Below are positions 1 to 8,878 of a stretch of 64,000 bases of DNA, piece by piece (positions within the stretch are counted from its first letter, which is position 1; every line of letters begins with the position of its first letter). This DNA is from SZUA-229 sp964531165 (GTDB lineage: Bacteria > Pseudomonadota > Gammaproteobacteria > SZUA-229). A program made the position numbers and the translations under genes. A model generated the notes under the pieces. That model was not told the DNA's origin and ran no database searches. It saw nothing but the letters and a program-made list of their open reading frames with translations. The DNA lies in assembly GCA_964531165.1 (NCBI GenBank), contig CAZHEA010000004.1, forward strand, positions 25,705 through 89,704, given 5' to 3'.

Positions 1-1
1 A

Positions 2-409
2 AAATATCAATGGAATGCTGTTTTTAGTCATACTGAAGGTGAACTGGATTTGCGTAATCGACTGGTTTATCTTGTTGCTGATGTGAATGAGCCTTATGCC
101 AGTGACTCACAATTTCCCAATCGTCCACCATTAACACCGGGTATGTTTGTAAAGGCCGAATTGCGCGGACAGAAAAAAACATTATTTAAATTGCCCCGAT
201 CTGTTCTGCGATTTAACAATCATGTGTGGCTGGTTGATGCTCAAAATAAGTTGAAAATAATGCCGGTAACTGTGCTCACTAAAGATCGTGATTCGGTGTA
301 TATCAATCGTGGGCTGCAACAGGGTGATAGAGTTATTGTAAATGCCATTGATTTTCCGCTGAATGATATGTTGTTGTCTGCATCTGCATTAAAAGTCGAT
401 AATGAATAA
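2..409 (+). CDS. RND efflux periplasmic adaptor (HlyD/MFP family), C-terminal part
   Basis: This is the 3' end of a membrane fusion protein; the open frame runs in from the left edge, so the start is outside the window. The visible 135 or so residues contain the beta-barrel and membrane-proximal region typical of adaptors (NRPPLTPGMFVKAEL, then LPRSVLRF and a later GLQQGDRVIV), the usual C-terminal signature of the family. Such proteins bridge an inner-membrane RND pump to an outer-membrane channel. The stop overlaps the start of the pump gene at 402 by 8 bases, so the two are translationally coupled. Substrate cannot be told from this fragment. Confidence 0.88.
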   Translation, partial: KYQWNAVFSHTEGELDLRNRLVYLVADVNEPYASDSQFPNRPPLTPGMFVKAELRGQKKTLFKLPRSVLRFNNHVWLVDAQNKLKIMPVTVLTKDRDSVYINRGLQQGDRVIVNAIDFPLNDMLLSASALKVDNE

Positions 410-3400
410 GTTAATAGCCTGGTTTGCAGAAAATCAGGTGGCTGCCAATCTGGTAATGCTGTTGATTGTAGTGGCCGGCTTATTATCATTACAGACGACC
501 CGTAAAGAATTAATCCCCAATATTTCATTAGATAAAGTTAGTATCAGTGTAGCCTTCCCCGGTGCATCACCGAAAGAAGTTGAGAGGACAATATGCATTC
601 GAATTGAAGAAAATATATTTGATATTGAAGGCATTCGTAAATTAACCAGTCGGGCATCTGAAGGTGTATGTAGTGTTATTGCGAGCATTGAGTCGAGTTA
701 TCATTCGCGTGAAATCATGGATGAAATTAAATCGCGAATTGATACTATCTCGACTTTTCCTGAGCAGGCTGAACGCGCGTTAATACGTGAAATCAGTATT
801 AAAAGTAGTGTCGCCAGTGTTGTTGTATCGGGTAATGCGGATGAGCGAACGCTGAAATATATTGCCCAAAACGTACGTGATGAGTTAACAGAAATAAAAG
901 GTATTACACAGGTTAAGCTGGTTAATGCCAGAAATTATGAACTTTCAATTGAATTATCTGAAAGTAGTTTACATGAGTATGATTTAAATTTTGATGAGGT
1001 AGCTGGTGCGGTGCGTGTGGCTTCTCTGGATTTGCCCGCTGGGCGTTTAAAAACCAGCAGTGGTGATGTGTTGCTACGCACGCAGGCACAGGCCTACACC
1101 GGCGAAGAATACGAACAGTTAACCTTGCGGGCAAATGCTGATGGTAGTTCAATTAAACTGGCGGATGTGGCCACCATTATTGATGGTTTCGAGGATGTAG
1201 AGTTCAGCGGTGAATTCAATGGCAAGCCCGGGTTATTGATTACGGTTTACCGGGTGGGTGAACAAAATATTTTAGGAATTTCGGATAGCATAAAGCAATA
1301 TATTGAAGAAAAGTCACCACAGTTACCCCATGGCATTGAATTAAATATCTGGCAGGATAAATCCAGTTATTTTAAGAGTCGTATGTATTTATTGATTCGC
1401 AATGCGATGACCGGTCTGTTGTTAGTGTTTTTAATTCTGGTGTTGTTCCTGCGTTTACGTCTGGCTTTCTGGGTAAGCCTGGGTATTCCGATTTCATTTA
1501 TGGGCGCTTTCTGGCTATTGCCGCATGTTGATGGTTCCATCAATATGATTTCGATGTTTGGCTTTATTCTGGTGTTGGGAATTGTGGTGGATGATGCCAT
1601 TGTGGTAGGGGAAAATATTCATAAGCACCATCTTCGAGGCAACCTGGGTTTAAAGGGGGCTATAGATGGTGCGCAGGAGGTTTCCAAGCCGGTAATATTT
1701 GCGGTGTTAACCAGCGTAGTGGCATTTATGCCTATCTTATTTCTGCCGGGTGCAGAAGGTCGTTTATGGATGGTGATTCCGCAGGTGGTGATATTAACGC
1801 TGTTGTTTTCATTAGCTGAATGTTTATTTGTGTTGCCGGCACATTTAGCGCGGATTAAAACCCATGAGCAAAAAGAAAATCGTTTTACCCGTTTCCAGTC
1901 GGGTTTTTCAGACTGGTTGGATAATTTTATTGATACGGTTTATCGACCGACATTATTAAAAGTACTGAATTTTCGTTATATTACTTTATCGGCTTTTGTC
2001 GGTTTATTTATTGTTTTTGTGACGGTGCTGTATGCGGGCTGGATACATCTTCTGTTTTTCCCGAAAGTTGAAGGGGATATTGCTATTGCCAGTGTGAGTT
2101 TTTCGCAGGGCTCAAGCGTTGTTAAAACTGAGCAGGCGGTGGACAGAATTGAGGCAGCCGCATTGCAGCTTAAACAACAGTTAAAATTACGCACCGGTGT
2201 TGAGCAGATTGAAAATATTATTTCTACTGTTGGCATTCAGGCAATGAATCGCAGCGGTAAAAAAGGCGATCATGTGGGTGAGGTCTCACTGGCTTTGCGG
2301 GCATCAGAGAAGCGTGAAATTGATAGCGCGGAAATATTGAAATTATGGCGGCAGGCGGTGGGGCAAATTCCGGCGGCGACACAGCTGACATATCAGTCGA
2401 GCATTCGCGATTCCGGGCCGGATATCAGTATTGATTTAACCGCACGCAACCCTGAAGTGTTATTGGCTGCAGCAAGAGAATTAAAAAAACAGTTGCAACA
2501 ATATAACGGTGTTTATGATATTCAGGACAGTTTTGATGCGGGTAAGAAAGAGATTCGCTTACACCTGAAACCAGCCGCTGAGCATTTAGGGATAAACGCT
2601 AAGCTGCTGGCACGACAGGTGCGACAGGCTTTTTATGGTGAAGAAGTACAACGTATACAGCGCGGGCGGGATGATGTGAGGGTATTTGTGCGTTATCCTA
2701 AAGGCCAGCGCCAGTCGGTATATTTTTTAGAGAGCATGTTTATTCATCTGGATAATGGTGTTGATGTGCCATTAACTGAAGTCGCTAATATAGAGTACAG
2801 TGCCAGCCCGGCAGAAATTTTACGTATTGATCGAAAGCGAGTGATTACGGTGAGTGCGCGGGTTGATCAAAGTATAGGCGTACCGGCGCAGATTAAGCAG
2901 AGCCTGAATGTTGATTTTCTTAATCGAATAGCAAAGCAGTTTAATGGCGTGAAGTGGAGCCTCTCCGGTAGTCAGAAAGATCAGGGTGACATGATCAGCT
3001 CGATGATTCGCGGGTTTATACTGGCTCTGATTGGTATTTATGCATTGATGGCGATTCCATTTAAATCCTATACACAGCCATTAATGGTGATGAGTGCGAT
3101 TCCGTTTGGCCTTATTGGTGCGCTGCTAGGGCATATGTTATTGGGGCTGGATATTAGTCTGCTTTCACTGAGCGGCATGATCGCGGTTGCTGGGGTGGTG
3201 GTGAATGATAACCTGGTGCTGGTCGACTATATTAATCGTAAGCGTGAACAGGGGGTGGAGCTCAGTCTGGCGATTCGTGAGGCTGGCGCCGCTCGCTTTC
3301 GGCCAATTGTGTTAACGTCTCTGACAACGTTTGCTGGCTTAACACCGCTGATGCTTGAGCGCAGTGTGCAGGCACAGTTTCTGATTCCGATGGCGGTGTC

Positions 3401-3500
3401 TCTGGCATTCGGGGTGATGTTTGCGACAATTGTGAGTTTGCTGCTGGTTCCCGCCAGTTATTATGTACTGGAAGATATGAAGCGTAAATTTCGGTTTTGA
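402..3500 (+). CDS. RND efflux transporter permease (AcrB/HAE1-like)
   Basis: A 1032-residue inner-membrane pump of the resistance-nodulation-division family, the full usual length. It begins with a membrane segment (MNKLIAWFAENQVAANLVML), has a periplasmic loop, then the TM4 motif GIVVDDAIVVGEN with the paired proton-relay aspartates D397-D398, a second large periplasmic loop from about residue 560, and a matching C-terminal membrane block with GVVVNDNLVLVDYI. It works with the adaptor encoded just upstream. No outer-membrane channel gene follows, so that partner lies to the left or elsewhere. Sequence style (VERTICIRIEENIFDIEGI) resembles the less studied HAE1-like pumps rather than AcrB itself; the substrate is unknown. 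Confidence 0.93.
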   Translation: MNKLIAWFAENQVAANLVMLLIVVAGLLSLQTTRKELIPNISLDKVSISVAFPGASPKEVERTICIRIEENIFDIEGIRKLTSRASEGVCSVIASIESSYHSREIMDEIKSRIDTISTFPEQAERALIREISIKSSVASVVVSGNADERTLKYIAQNVRDELTEIKGITQVKLVNARNYELSIELSESSLHEYDLNFDEVAGAVRVASLDLPAGRLKTSSGDVLLRTQAQAYTGEEYEQLTLRANADGSSIKLADVATIIDGFEDVEFSGEFNGKPGLLITVYRVGEQNILGISDSIKQYIEEKSPQLPHGIELNIWQDKSSYFKSRMYLLIRNAMTGLLLVFLILVLFLRLRLAFWVSLGIPISFMGAFWLLPHVDGSINMISMFGFILVLGIVVDDAIVVGENIHKHHLRGNLGLKGAIDGAQEVSKPVIFAVLTSVVAFMPILFLPGAEGRLWMVIPQVVILTLLFSLAECLFVLPAHLARIKTHEQKENRFTRFQSGFSDWLDNFIDTVYRPTLLKVLNFRYITLSAFVGLFIVFVTVLYAGWIHLLFFPKVEGDIAIASVSFSQGSSVVKTEQAVDRIEAAALQLKQQLKLRTGVEQIENIISTVGIQAMNRSGKKGDHVGEVSLALRASEKREIDSAEILKLWRQAVGQIPAATQLTYQSSIRDSGPDISIDLTARNPEVLLAAARELKKQLQQYNGVYDIQDSFDAGKKEIRLHLKPAAEHLGINAKLLARQVRQAFYGEEVQRIQRGRDDVRVFVRYPKGQRQSVYFLESMFIHLDNGVDVPLTEVANIEYSASPAEILRIDRKRVITVSARVDQSIGVPAQIKQSLNVDFLNRIAKQFNGVKWSLSGSQKDQGDMISSMIRGFILALIGIYALMAIPFKSYTQPLMVMSAIPFGLIGALLGHMLLGLDISLLSLSGMIAVAGVVVNDNLVLVDYINRKREQGVELSLAIREAGAARFRPIVLTSLTTFAGLTPLMLERSVQAQFLIPMAVSLAFGVMFATIVSLLLVPASYYVLEDMKRKFRF

Positions 3501-3692
3501 TCGTAACCCGCTCAAATTTTCGGCAAAATCGTATTTCAGGATCTATACTCATTAATTCTAAGTCTGTATAAACAGGATAGATTGTCTTAATGTAATTAAT
3601 TTCGCAGTATTGTTAGTTGGGAAATCACTAGAATGTTACCGGGAGCCGTACATTTCAGGAGGAGCTTCAGGGCGAAATTTCAGGGGTCATGT

Positions 3693-4058
3693 ATGGAAGA
3701 TCAAGTGGAAAACCGCCGGCAATCGCCGCGGATTAGTTTAAAAGAAGCGCTCAATTTGAAAATCGTTTTCTCGTCTGAAAATCCGAATTTACTGGGTAAA
3801 ACCTTATGTGGTTCAACGATTGATGTGTCTGCATCGGGTTTACGTATTGAGCTTAATCAGCAGATTAAAATCGACAGTGTTCTGGATGTGTGGGTGACAT
3901 TAAAAGAGAACGATAAAAAGTATTTTTTGACCGGCAATGTACGCTGGTGTCGCACATTGGAGACGGGTGAATACTTTCAGATTGGAGTGGTATTACGTGA
4001 ACGTTCTGACACGGTGACCGATCTGGACAGCTGGCAAGACGCGTTTAAAAATCGATAA
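3693..4058 (+). CDS. PilZ domain protein (c-di-GMP effector)
   Basis: A 121-residue stand-alone PilZ-type protein. The c-di-GMP signature is present: paired arginines at residues 8-9 with R13 (NRRQSPRI), and DVSASG at 44-49, matching the RxxxR and DxSxxG elements. I start at the ATG at 3693, not the longer frame from 3633, because AGGGG lies six bases upstream and the PilZ fold begins here. It stands alone between the RND genes and phosphoribulokinase. A second protein of similar layout is encoded at 13160; both share a KK-F-L-G-WC core and an acidic Trp-containing tail. The partner or output is not evident. Confidence 0.85.
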   Translation: MEDQVENRRQSPRISLKEALNLKIVFSSENPNLLGKTLCGSTIDVSASGLRIELNQQIKIDSVLDVWVTLKENDKKYFLTGNVRWCRTLETGEYFQIGVVLRERSDTVTDLDSWQDAFKNR

Positions 4059-4241
4059 TGCTAAGGCGCTCCAGTGGTTGTCGTCTGTGTAGCGCTATTT
4101 CAAGCCCGCGGTTTGTATTGGTCGCTGTTGCTTTGTTTATTATTTATTTTGCTATTTGGTGAAGTTAGGGTAAGTTGTTTACAGGGAACGAAGATAACTG
4201 CACCCTAAATGATAACAACACCTGTCTGAAGGGAGCAAAAT

Positions 4242-5162
4242 ATGTCTAAGAAACATCCTGTTATTGCGGTTACCGGTGCAAGTGGTGCAGGTACCACAGT
4301 TGTACAACAGGCATTCAAAGAAATTTTTTTCCGCCAGAAAATTAATGCCGCCTTTATTCAGGGTGATGGCTTTCTTCGTTATAACGAAACTGAAAGTGAA
4401 GCGTATATTTCTCAACAACTGGCCAAAAAACGCCATATTAGTTGTTATGGTCCCGACCTCAATGATTTTGCAAAATTACAGAGTTGTTTTCAGCAATATT
4501 CTGAAAATGGTAACTGTGATATGCGCTGTAAAGTGACATTAGAAAATCAGCATCTGCATAATGCTTCGATAGGTGAATTCACCCCATGGTTGCCTGGGCC
4601 TGATGATTCAGACTGCTTGTTTTATGAAGGAATGCATGGTGGTGTGGCGGCACAAACCTGGACCAGACGTAAATCTGAAAATGCCTCAGCTATTTTAAAC
4701 GACAGGCGCAAGGCGAATGCCAATGGTGTAAATGCAGAACAGTATGTTGATTTGTTAATTGGTGTGGTTCCAGCCATTAATCTGGAATGGATTCAACGTA
4801 TTAATCATGATCGTGTTAATCGTAAACAGTCTGCTGAGCAGGTGACGCAGAAAATTCTTGAGCAACTTCAGGATTATATTCATTTTATCGTGCCACAGTT
4901 TTCGGTTACGGATATTAATTTTCAGCGTGTGCCGGTGGTTGATACATCAAATCCGTTTGATTCTCAGCCGGTACCAACTGAAAAAGAAAGTATCGTTGTC
5001 ATCAGTTTCAAAGAGCCGGAAAAGTACGATCTGGAAGATTATAAAGCGCGTATCGCCGGTGCTTTTGTATCAGGGCGAAAAAATCTAGTCGTGCCCGGAG
5101 GTAAAATGAGTCATGCACTGGATGTGATTTGTGCGCCATTAATAGAAGCACTGATTAAATGA
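4242..5162 (+). CDS. prkB: Phosphoribulokinase, class I
   Basis: A 306-residue cytosolic kinase that phosphorylates ribulose 5-phosphate with ATP to ribulose 1,5-bisphosphate, the Calvin-cycle step before RuBisCO. The P-loop GASGAGTT is at residues 12-19; FIQGDGFLRY, LFYEGMHGG and the later RINHDRVNR segment fit the proteobacterial class I enzyme. The ATG follows a GAAGGGAG ribosome binding site. No RuBisCO or other Calvin-cycle gene lies nearby. It may therefore be a separately placed Calvin gene of an autotroph, or an orphan PrkB as found in Escherichia coli and other heterotrophs. Family assignment is firm; the pathway role is inference. Confidence 0.88.
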   Translation: MSKKHPVIAVTGASGAGTTVVQQAFKEIFFRQKINAAFIQGDGFLRYNETESEAYISQQLAKKRHISCYGPDLNDFAKLQSCFQQYSENGNCDMRCKVTLENQHLHNASIGEFTPWLPGPDDSDCLFYEGMHGGVAAQTWTRRKSENASAILNDRRKANANGVNAEQYVDLLIGVVPAINLEWIQRINHDRVNRKQSAEQVTQKILEQLQDYIHFIVPQFSVTDINFQRVPVVDTSNPFDSQPVPTEKESIVVISFKEPEKYDLEDYKARIAGAFVSGRKNLVVPGGKMSHALDVICAPLIEALIK

Positions 5163-5405
5163 TCTAAAAAGCACAGGCTTGGTATTTCTAGATAAATTTA
5201 TCCGCATACCGTCAGTGTGATTTCTTAAGTAAAAAAGGACATTGCACTAATATTTGAGTTTTTATGTGTGATGATAGCCCGCATCTTTATCAGTTGCCGA
5301 GTTTAAAAATGCGTGATGTTACTAATATATTTTATAAAAATTTAAAAAGTTTGCAGTGTCTACATAAATGTATTTTTTAAATTATCAGAAAACGTTTTTA
5401 CTTGG

Positions 5406-5672
5406 TTATTTTCCAATTCGGACTTCATCATAACGTCCGCTACTGCCGGTGAGTGATACATCATCATTTTCGGCCTCATTGCGTTTTTTCTCCGGTTTAG
5501 TCGAAAAAAAGTGATCAACAACCGAGCGGCTTTTATTCGGTGTTACCATTTTCTGTTTCTCATAGGTTCCCATGCTTTCCACGGGTGAGCGGTTAACGAC
5601 ATAAATAATGCCAACACCGGTAATGACACCAAAGATGACAACTTTTAAAAATATGGAAACCGAGTTTTTCAT
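5406..5672 (-). CDS. Small single-pass membrane protein, unknown function
   Basis: An 88-residue protein with one N-terminal hydrophobic segment (FLKVVIFGVITGVGIIYVV, residues about 8-27) and a polar, charged tail that would lie outside the cytoplasm. It follows the small basic reading frame at 5692-5967 with a 19-base gap, so the two may be cotranscribed. I do not recognise the family. Coding status rests on the sensible membrane-plus-tail architecture and the lack of a better frame. Confidence 0.45.
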   Translation of the reverse strand: MKNSVSIFLKVVIFGVITGVGIIYVVNRSPVESMGTYEKQKMVTPNKSRSVVDHFFSTKPEKKRNEAENDDVSLTGSSGRYDEVRIGK

Positions 5673-5691
5673 AATCTGAATCTAACCTGTG

Positions 5692-5967
5692 TTAAGCCAC
5701 TGTATTGACATATTTACCAATAATAGCACTTAAATTAGCATTGCAGGTTCGAGTTGATAGGCTTTTTCTGCGATGCAGGCTGCGCAGGCGTCTATTGTAA
5801 AGTACGGGTGTTTGCGCTCGTCTGCGTTCTTTATTCTTTCGACGTTCCAGTTTGCGCTGTATTTTTGTTGAGCCGATTGAGTCTTCGCTGGCAAAGGCTT
5901 TATTCAAGCGCCTGCGTTGGGTTAATGCGGAGATTTGGTTAGGCTGTATGGTTGGAATATTCGGCAT
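5692..5967 (-). CDS. Small basic protein, unknown (doubtful)
   Basis: A 91-residue frame, very rich in Arg and Lys (for example RRKNKERRRAQ), counted from the internal ATG at 5967; an upstream ATG at 6009 would give 105 residues. No convincing ribosome binding site precedes either start; a GGGAG lies too far from the ATG at 5967. The composition could suit nucleic-acid binding, but no known motif is visible and it might not be translated. It precedes the membrane protein at 5406-5672 on the same strand. Confidence 0.3.
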   Translation of the reverse strand: MPNIPTIQPNQISALTQRRRLNKAFASEDSIGSTKIQRKLERRKNKERRRAQTPVLYNRRLRSLHRRKSLSTRTCNANLSAIIGKYVNTVA

Positions 5968-6094
5968 AATAGTAAAGGTTAGTGTCTCCCTCAAACTATA
6001 TATCGACATATTCTAGCGTTTCTTGAACAGGCTGTTTCCGGTGAGCAGGCATAAATTACCCCTCACCGGAATACCCGTTAGGTGCTGGTTTGTA

Positions 6095-6283
6095 CTATGC
6101 GTTGTATGCGTACTGCTTGGCTGAATGTTTTTCCAGCTTATGGTTTAAAAAGCGGTAAGTGCCGCCAGAGTTAAATTTTATGACACTAAAGCCGTATGCG
6201 CTAACCTGATCAACCGTTACTTCCTGACCTGTGCTCTTAATGCGAACACGGTCACCAATATTTAATGTATTGTCGTTATTCAT
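6095..6283 (-). CDS. Small SH3/KOW-like protein
   Basis: A 62-residue protein starting at the ATG at 6283, chosen over 6304 because GGAG lies seven bases upstream. The body NIGDRVRIKSTGQEVTVDQV followed by GTYRFLNHKLEKH looks like a compact beta-barrel of SH3 or KOW type (a GDxVRI strand, turn, and a second strand pair), a fold used for nucleic-acid or protein contacts. The 250 bases upstream hold repeated elements (see 6391-6453), suggesting its own regulated promoter. The function is unknown. Confidence 0.55.
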   Translation of the reverse strand: MNNDNTLNIGDRVRIKSTGQEVTVDQVSAYGFSVIKFNSGGTYRFLNHKLEKHSAKQYAYNA

Positions 6284-6390
6284 TTTATGTCTCCAAATCA
6301 CCAATTAGGGTTGTTATTTCAATGGACTACGCTTTAAAGTTAGACTAAGTTATTAACTAATGCAAGTAACTTTATGTAATTTATAGAAAA

Positions 6391-6453
6391 ACAGCTGTAT
6401 TTTGTGACGTAAGGTCGTATTTTGTAATAAAACAACCGACATTACAGCTGTAA
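6391..6453. promoter_or_regulatory. Repeat-bearing region upstream of the 62-residue SH3-like gene
   Basis: Between the stop of the transglycosylase (6536) and the start at 6283 lie an 8-bp palindrome ACAGCTGT (6391-6398), two direct copies of GTATTTTGT exactly 20 bp apart (6397-6405 and 6417-6425), and a 12-bp perfect palindrome TTACAGCTGTAA (6442-6453). Two turns of DNA between direct copies and dyads with a shared ACAGCTGT core fit a protein-binding control region. No regulator is identified. Confidence 0.35.
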
Positions 6454-6535
6454 AAATAATACGTTATGTAAGTAAGTTAGTTTAATTTGTTAGATAACGC
6501 AAGTATCCTCATGTTTTATATGAAGAAAAATAGCT

Positions 6536-8680
6536 CTAGCTTGGGCCGTTTACGGCTTCTTTTGTGACTTCGGGTGACTGTTTGAGCTCAATAACTGGAT
6601 TGCTGGCATCAGTAATGATGATATTGGTTGCGGGTAATGGCGGGTTTTTAGCTAATACGGGTGGCATGCGATCTTGCAGGCGCGTGACGGGTTTGTTCAT
6701 TCTATATTCGTAAATCGCCATATAAGCTAGAACATTGCTGACGTATTCACGGGTTTCGGTGTAGGGAATCGTTTCTATCCAGCGTACGGCATCCATATTG
6801 TGTCGTTCAGGTAACCATTTTTCTACCCGATGGGGGCCGGCATTGTAAGCCGCGGTTGCCAGAACCTGCTGGCTATCCAGTTTGCTCAACATGCGCTCCA
6901 GGTAGCCTGTCCCCAGTCTAATGTTGGTGTTACTGCCCAATAGACTGTTTTTGCCGCGATAGCGTATTTTTAACTGTCTAGCCATATACCTTGCGGTATT
7001 GGGCATTAGCTGCATTAAGCCCATGGCTCCAACAGGGGAGCGGGCATCAGACATAAAGGCACTTTCCCGGCGGATAATGGCATAGGTCCAGGCCGGGTCT
7101 ATTTTTCGCTGGTTTGACCAGTTAAAAACGTTCTTGTCTAAATGCATGGGAAACCTTAATTCAATATCATCACGGTAACGGGTTTTGCCCATGGTAATAA
7201 TCGCCCGGTCATGCCAGTTCCACGCCTGTGCAATTTTGGAGGCTGCCAGGCGTTGCTTGTTGTTAATCTGCTGAATCAGTTTATGCCATTCACGTCTGGC
7301 CGATAGCGTTTCTCCCATAAAATAAAACTCCCGGGCGCGTATCGCAGCGGGCTGTTTAAAAACGCTGTTCATGACGTCTGGCGAAGGTTCTACTGGTTTT
7401 TCTTCAAATGCATAGGGCAGGCTCAGGTGGTCTGCAGCGAGAAAGCCGTAGTAGCTGCGCTTTTGAGACAAGTATTGATATATGCCCAGTGCATCATTTT
7501 CATTGCCTATTTGTTCATTGGCATGGGCCCACCAGTATTGCCAGCGATAATCTGACTGGTTGTGAGTACTTAAATCGCTGATGCTGTTGAGTACCTGTTG
7601 CCAGTCACCCTGGCGGATTGCGGTGCGAATACGCCATTCTTTAACGGCTTTATCTGCATAGGCATCAGGTATTCTAGCTAGCCACAGTCCGGCATCCGGC
7701 ATATGTTTGCGTGCCAGGCGCAAACCGAAGTGACGGATGAGTTCAGCATGTTGTTGTTGGCTAAAATGCGTCGGCAGGATTTGCTGGTTAAGCTGGTAAT
7801 AGGCGGCGATGGCCTGGTCGATATCTTTATAGCTCAGTCGCATTAAACCATGTTGTAAAATCGCCATCTTATCTGGGTGCTGAATATTGAGCATTTCGGC
7901 TGTGGTAACCAGTTGTGGCGATTTATGAATTTTTACCCATTTGCGTGCAATCTGCGCATCCTTAGCGGGCATTGATTTAATCAGAAAGCGCGCCAGCCGG
8001 TGGTTATTAACTGACATTGCAAGTGTGAATCGCTGCCAGATGATTTGTGGTGACTGTTTTCCTGCATGCTGCCATTGTTTGAAAACTACATCGCAGGCCT
8101 TAGGTAGTGAGCTGGCGGATAGCCATAAATTTTCTATTTTTGGGTAGGCAATGGATTGTTGTTGAGTGTGTAAAAGAGCATTGAGGTATCTGCATTGAGC
8201 GGTTACGCCATAACCCGGCTGATAAATATCGATCAACCGCTGCCAGTTTTTATTGCGGGCGGCATGTTTAATCAGCTTGCTACGAAAGCGGTTGCCAATC
8301 ACCGTGTCTTCATTAGCCTGTAAAAAATGGTGAATCTGCCGGTTTGTTAAAACGGCGGGCTTAAACATTAATGCATTGTATTGCAGGTAAGGTTGTAGAG
8401 GATAGTCTCTTAATTTGGCTGAAAGCTGGCGGAATTTATAATAATGGTGGTCTTTGTAAGCCTGCTGAGCCTGTTGATAGAGCTTGCGCTGATTGGCGAG
8501 CTGTAAGCTTTGCTGTGATGTCTGGCTGCTTGATAAGTTAAGCAAATCCAAATTGGTGGAAGCGTAGCTTGCAGAAAATACGCCCGGTAGCATCACGCCC
8601 GATAGCATCGCTAAGGGTAGCCACAGGCTAGAACGAAGAACGGACAGTAAAGCAGATGCTTGATGTCGTTGTTTTTGCAT
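6536..8680 (-). CDS. slt: Soluble lytic murein transglycosylase
   Basis: A periplasmic enzyme that cleaves the MurNAc-GlcNAc bond of peptidoglycan with formation of the 1,6-anhydro product. From the ATG at 8680 it has 714 residues, starting with a signal peptide (basic start, then WLPLAMLSGVMLPGVF). The long alpha-helical superhelix follows, then the C-terminal lysozyme-like domain: IIRRESAFMSDARSPVGAMG (catalytic Glu near residue 538), GLMQLMPNTA, and ATAAYNAGPHRVEKWLP. The frame stays open to 8764, giving 28 more hydrophobic residues; neither start has a clear ribosome binding site. The length fits the Slt70 family. It is followed by the region before the SH3-like gene. Confidence 0.92.
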   Translation of the reverse strand: MQKQRHQASALLSVLRSSLWLPLAMLSGVMLPGVFSASYASTNLDLLNLSSSQTSQQSLQLANQRKLYQQAQQAYKDHHYYKFRQLSAKLRDYPLQPYLQYNALMFKPAVLTNRQIHHFLQANEDTVIGNRFRSKLIKHAARNKNWQRLIDIYQPGYGVTAQCRYLNALLHTQQQSIAYPKIENLWLSASSLPKACDVVFKQWQHAGKQSPQIIWQRFTLAMSVNNHRLARFLIKSMPAKDAQIARKWVKIHKSPQLVTTAEMLNIQHPDKMAILQHGLMRLSYKDIDQAIAAYYQLNQQILPTHFSQQQHAELIRHFGLRLARKHMPDAGLWLARIPDAYADKAVKEWRIRTAIRQGDWQQVLNSISDLSTHNQSDYRWQYWWAHANEQIGNENDALGIYQYLSQKRSYYGFLAADHLSLPYAFEEKPVEPSPDVMNSVFKQPAAIRAREFYFMGETLSARREWHKLIQQINNKQRLAASKIAQAWNWHDRAIITMGKTRYRDDIELRFPMHLDKNVFNWSNQRKIDPAWTYAIIRRESAFMSDARSPVGAMGLMQLMPNTARYMARQLKIRYRGKNSLLGSNTNIRLGTGYLERMLSKLDSQQVLATAAYNAGPHRVEKWLPERHNMDAVRWIETIPYTETREYVSNVLAYMAIYEYRMNKPVTRLQDRMPPVLAKNPPLPATNIIITDASNPVIELKQSPEVTKEAVNGPS

Positions 8681-8878
8681 TAAACCGGTTTCATAAATAA
8701 TCAAAAAATTAAGTATTATCAACAGTTTAGTTATTCTAATTAAAATAAGCGTGAATATGCTCACAATTAGTCATTAAAACGATGAATGGTAGTGAATCAT
8801 CTACAGACTAACACGGTGTACACCAAATGTTCATGTTCAATATCATTTAGACGGTTGATTGCTGATGACAATATTAAA

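Noticed and set aside
5754..5942. Cys-rich 62-residue plus-strand frame
   Set aside because: It is antisense to the Arg-rich frame at 5692-5967 and has no initiation signal.
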